DNA of 64,000 nt, from the NCBI RefSeq assembly GCF_016863255.1, contig NZ_BOON01000002.1, positions 1-64,000 on the forward strand. Direction: 5' to 3'. The notes below the pieces were generated by a model. That model ran no database searches. It saw only the letters and a list, made by a program, of their open reading frames with translations, and was not told the origin of the DNA. Made by a program: the position numbers and the translations under genes. Positions 62,645 to 64,000 of this stretch are shown piece by piece. The DNA is from Planosporangium mesophilum (GTDB lineage Bacteria; Actinomycetota; Actinomycetes; Mycobacteriales; Micromonosporaceae). Position 1 is the stretch's first letter. Each line of letters begins with the position of its first letter.

Positions 62645-63115
62645 TCATGCCTTGTCGCGGCCGGCGGGGATCTCCTCGTCCTCGTCCTCGTCGTCCTCGT
62701 CGTCCACGCGGTACGGCTGCGGGTCACCGGCGTGCTTGGCACCGGCGGCGATCCGCTGCACCTCGGCGTCGGCATCGCGCGCCGCGGCCAGCAGTTCCTC
62801 CAGATGCTTGGCCTGGTCCTGCACGTTGTCGAGGACGAACGCCAGTGACGGCGAGTGGCGCAGACCGAGCGCCTTGCCCACCGTGCTGCGCAGCAGGCCC
62901 TTGGCGCTCTCCAGGGCGGCCGCGGTGCCCGCCTCGGCGGCGGCGTCACCCAACACGGTGTAGAAGACGGTGGCCTCGCGCAGGTCGGGGGTGATCCGCG
63001 CGTCGGTGATCGTGATCATGCCGAGCCGCGGATCCTTGATCTGCGTACGTACCACCGACGCGACCAGCTCCCGCACTCGTTCGGCGTGCCGGCGCACCCG
63101 GGCCGGGTCCGTCAT
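62645..63115 (-). CDS. rbfA: Ribosome-binding factor A
   Basis: 156-residue 30S maturation factor with a KH-like fold. ERVRELVASVVRTQIKDPRLG and VLRxSPSLAFVLDN-type blocks (LGLRHSPSLAFVLDN) are present. The C-terminal tail is very acidic (DDEDDEDEDEE), common in actinobacteria. ATG 63115 is chosen for GGAGG 8 nt upstream; an in-frame GTG 9 bp earlier overlaps that site. Confidence 0.94.
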   Translation of the reverse strand: MTDPARVRRHAERVRELVASVVRTQIKDPRLGMITITDARITPDLREATVFYTVLGDAAAEAGTAAALESAKGLLRSTVGKALGLRHSPSLAFVLDNVQDQAKHLEELLAAARDADAEVQRIAAGAKHAGDPQPYRVDDEDDEDEDEEIPAGRDKA

Positions 63116-63234
63116 GTCGCTCACCTCCGCGTGTTCACCAACGCCTCGACACTACCCGCGTCGCCACTACACGGCGGGTCACACACCCGGCCACGCCGCC
63201 CTGACCGGTCGAGGCGCGCGTCCGGCACGTCAGC

Positions 63235-63528
63235 CTAGTCGTCGTCGCCGTACAGCCGTCGGCGAACCGACAACAGCTCGATCTCCGGACGCTGAACGAC
63301 CGCCTTCTCGCACGAGTCGAGAACCTTACCGACGTGACTCGCCTCGGCCGCGACCACCCCGACACCGACCTCGGCCCGCCCGTGCAGGTCCAGGGCGCCG
63401 ACCTCGGCGACCGACACCTCGAACTTGCGCAGGGCCGCGATGACCGGGCGTACGTACGACCGCTTGGCCTTCAGAGACCGGGAGTCGCCGGGCAGGAGCA
63501 TGTCGAAGACCGCGGTTCCGCTGTACAC
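63235..63528 (-). CDS. DUF503 (YlxP-like) protein
   Basis: 97 residues with the DUF503 pattern LPGDSRSLKAKRSYVRPVI and VSVAEVGALDLHGRAEVGVG. YlxP-type proteins lie between infB and rbfA in most Gram-positive bacteria, and have been linked to ribosome assembly. Here too the order infB-DUF503-rbfA is kept. Confidence 0.9.
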   Translation of the reverse strand: MYSGTAVFDMLLPGDSRSLKAKRSYVRPVIAALRKFEVSVAEVGALDLHGRAEVGVGVVAAEASHVGKVLDSCEKAVVQRPEIELLSVRRRLYGDDD

Positions 63529-63576
63529 GAAAGAATTCTAGATCTTGAAGCCGCCGGCGGCGAACTGTTACCGACG

Positions 63577-63611
63577 CGAACGGCCCCGGGGCGCTGCCCC
63601 GGGGCCGTTCG
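63577..63611 (-). terminator. Hairpin downstream of infB
   Basis: Perfect 16-bp stem (63577-63592 with 63596-63611) with a 3-nt loop starts 17 bp after the infB stop. There is no U-tract. It may terminate infB transcripts or protect their 3' end, since DUF503 follows 48 bp later. Confidence 0.85.
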
Positions 63612-63628
63612 TCGTATCACCAGGTCGA

Positions 63629-64000
63629 TCAGCTACGCGGCTTCTCGCGCATCTCGAACGTCTCGATGACGTCCCCGACCTGGATGTTGTTGAAGCCACC
63701 GAGCGTGATACCGCACTCGAAGCCCTCGCGGACCTCGGTGGCGTCGTCCTTGAACCGACGCAGCGACGCGACCGTCGCGTTCTCGGCAACCACGGCACCG
63801 TCGCGGATGACCCGGGCCTTGGCGTTACGCCGGATGAGACCCGACCGGACGATGCAGCCGGCGATGATGCCGACCTTCGAGGAGCGGAACACCTCGCGCA
63901 CCTCGGCGGTACCGAGCTGCGCCTCCTCGTACTCGGGCTTGAGCAGACCCTTGAGGGCGGCCTCGATCTCCTCGATGGCCTGGTAGATGACGGAGTAGTA
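63629..64000 (-). CDS. infB: Translation initiation factor IF-2, C-terminal end (5' part outside window)
   Basis: The last 123 codons of infB. The visible part begins [18 protein letters not shown] and includes [29 protein letters not shown] and [19 protein letters not shown], the C-terminal domain IV that binds the formyl-methionyl end of initiator tRNA. The GTPase domain lies beyond the right edge. Confidence 0.95.
   Translation of the reverse strand, partial: YYSVIYQAIEEIEAALKGLLKPEYEEAQLGTAEVREVFRSSKVGIIAGCIVRSGLIRRNAKARVIRDGAVVAENATVASLRRFKDDATEVREGFECGITLGGFNNIQVGDVIETFEMREKPRS

Overview
This is high-GC actinobacterial chromosome, most likely from the family Micromonosporaceae (Micromonospora/Actinoplanes relatives). 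The evidence is the G/C-ending codon use, frequent GTG starts, GTGA/ATGA stop-start overlaps, and the minus-strand housekeeping order infB–rbfA–truB–ribF–rpsO–pnp–pepR–dapB … thyX–dapA–rnj … ftsK–rimO–pgsA–cinA–clgR … pspA … recA–recX–rny … miaB. The genus cannot be fixed from sequence reading alone. I saw no rRNA, tRNA, CRISPR array, insertion sequence or prophage.

Layout. 1–5.2 kb: the 3' part of miaB, cut by the window edge and carrying an in-frame 30-bp tandem repeat; a DUF2277 gene; and a glutamate-type ABC importer, gluABCD. 5.2–12 kb: rny, recX and recA, with recA behind two recognisable DNA-damage promoter elements, then a DUF3046 gene, an MFS transporter and an acyl-CoA dehydrogenase. 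12–16 kb: a UdgX-type uracil-DNA glycosylase, and a MocR/PdxR-type regulator divergent from a flavin-oxidase/acetyltransferase fusion. 16.5–33 kb is mostly plus-strand accessory and metabolic genes: the giant helicase lhr, an F420-type oxidoreductase, a class A penicillin-binding protein, a SAM hydrolase, a glycogen-debranching-like enzyme, a nickel/cobalt ECF transporter with a Nur-like operator, an acyltransferase and a Nei-type DNA glycosylase.

33–38 kb is an envelope-stress cluster: clgR, a membrane-anchored solute-binding/VWA protein, a membrane coiled-coil protein, pspA and pspM. 38–48 kb returns to the housekeeping backbone (cinA, pgsA, rimO, ftsK, rnj, dapA, thyX). 48.2–52.3 kb holds small accessory genes: a ribbon-helix-helix regulator paired with a DUF4097 protein, apparently expressed as a leaderless mRNA from a promoter filled by two TGACGTCA palindromes; a DUF2752 membrane protein; a YcaQ/AlkX-like DNA glycosylase; and a GNAT enzyme. 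52.3–64 kb is the dapB–pepR–pnp–rpsO–ribF–truB–rbfA–infB block, interrupted by a MATE transporter, a 34-residue small protein with a strong ribosome-binding site, and two small membrane proteins.

Themes. Genome maintenance is strongly represented (recA, recX, UdgX, Nei, YcaQ-like, Lhr, ftsK, thyX), as is RNA turnover and maturation (rny, rnj, pnp, miaB, rimO, truB, rbfA). Gene ends are often marked by long GC-rich inverted repeats without U-tracts; several look like members of a dispersed hairpin family. The parts least explained by known biology are the clgR–VWA–coiled-coil–pspA–pspM cluster and the RHH–DUF4097 pair.
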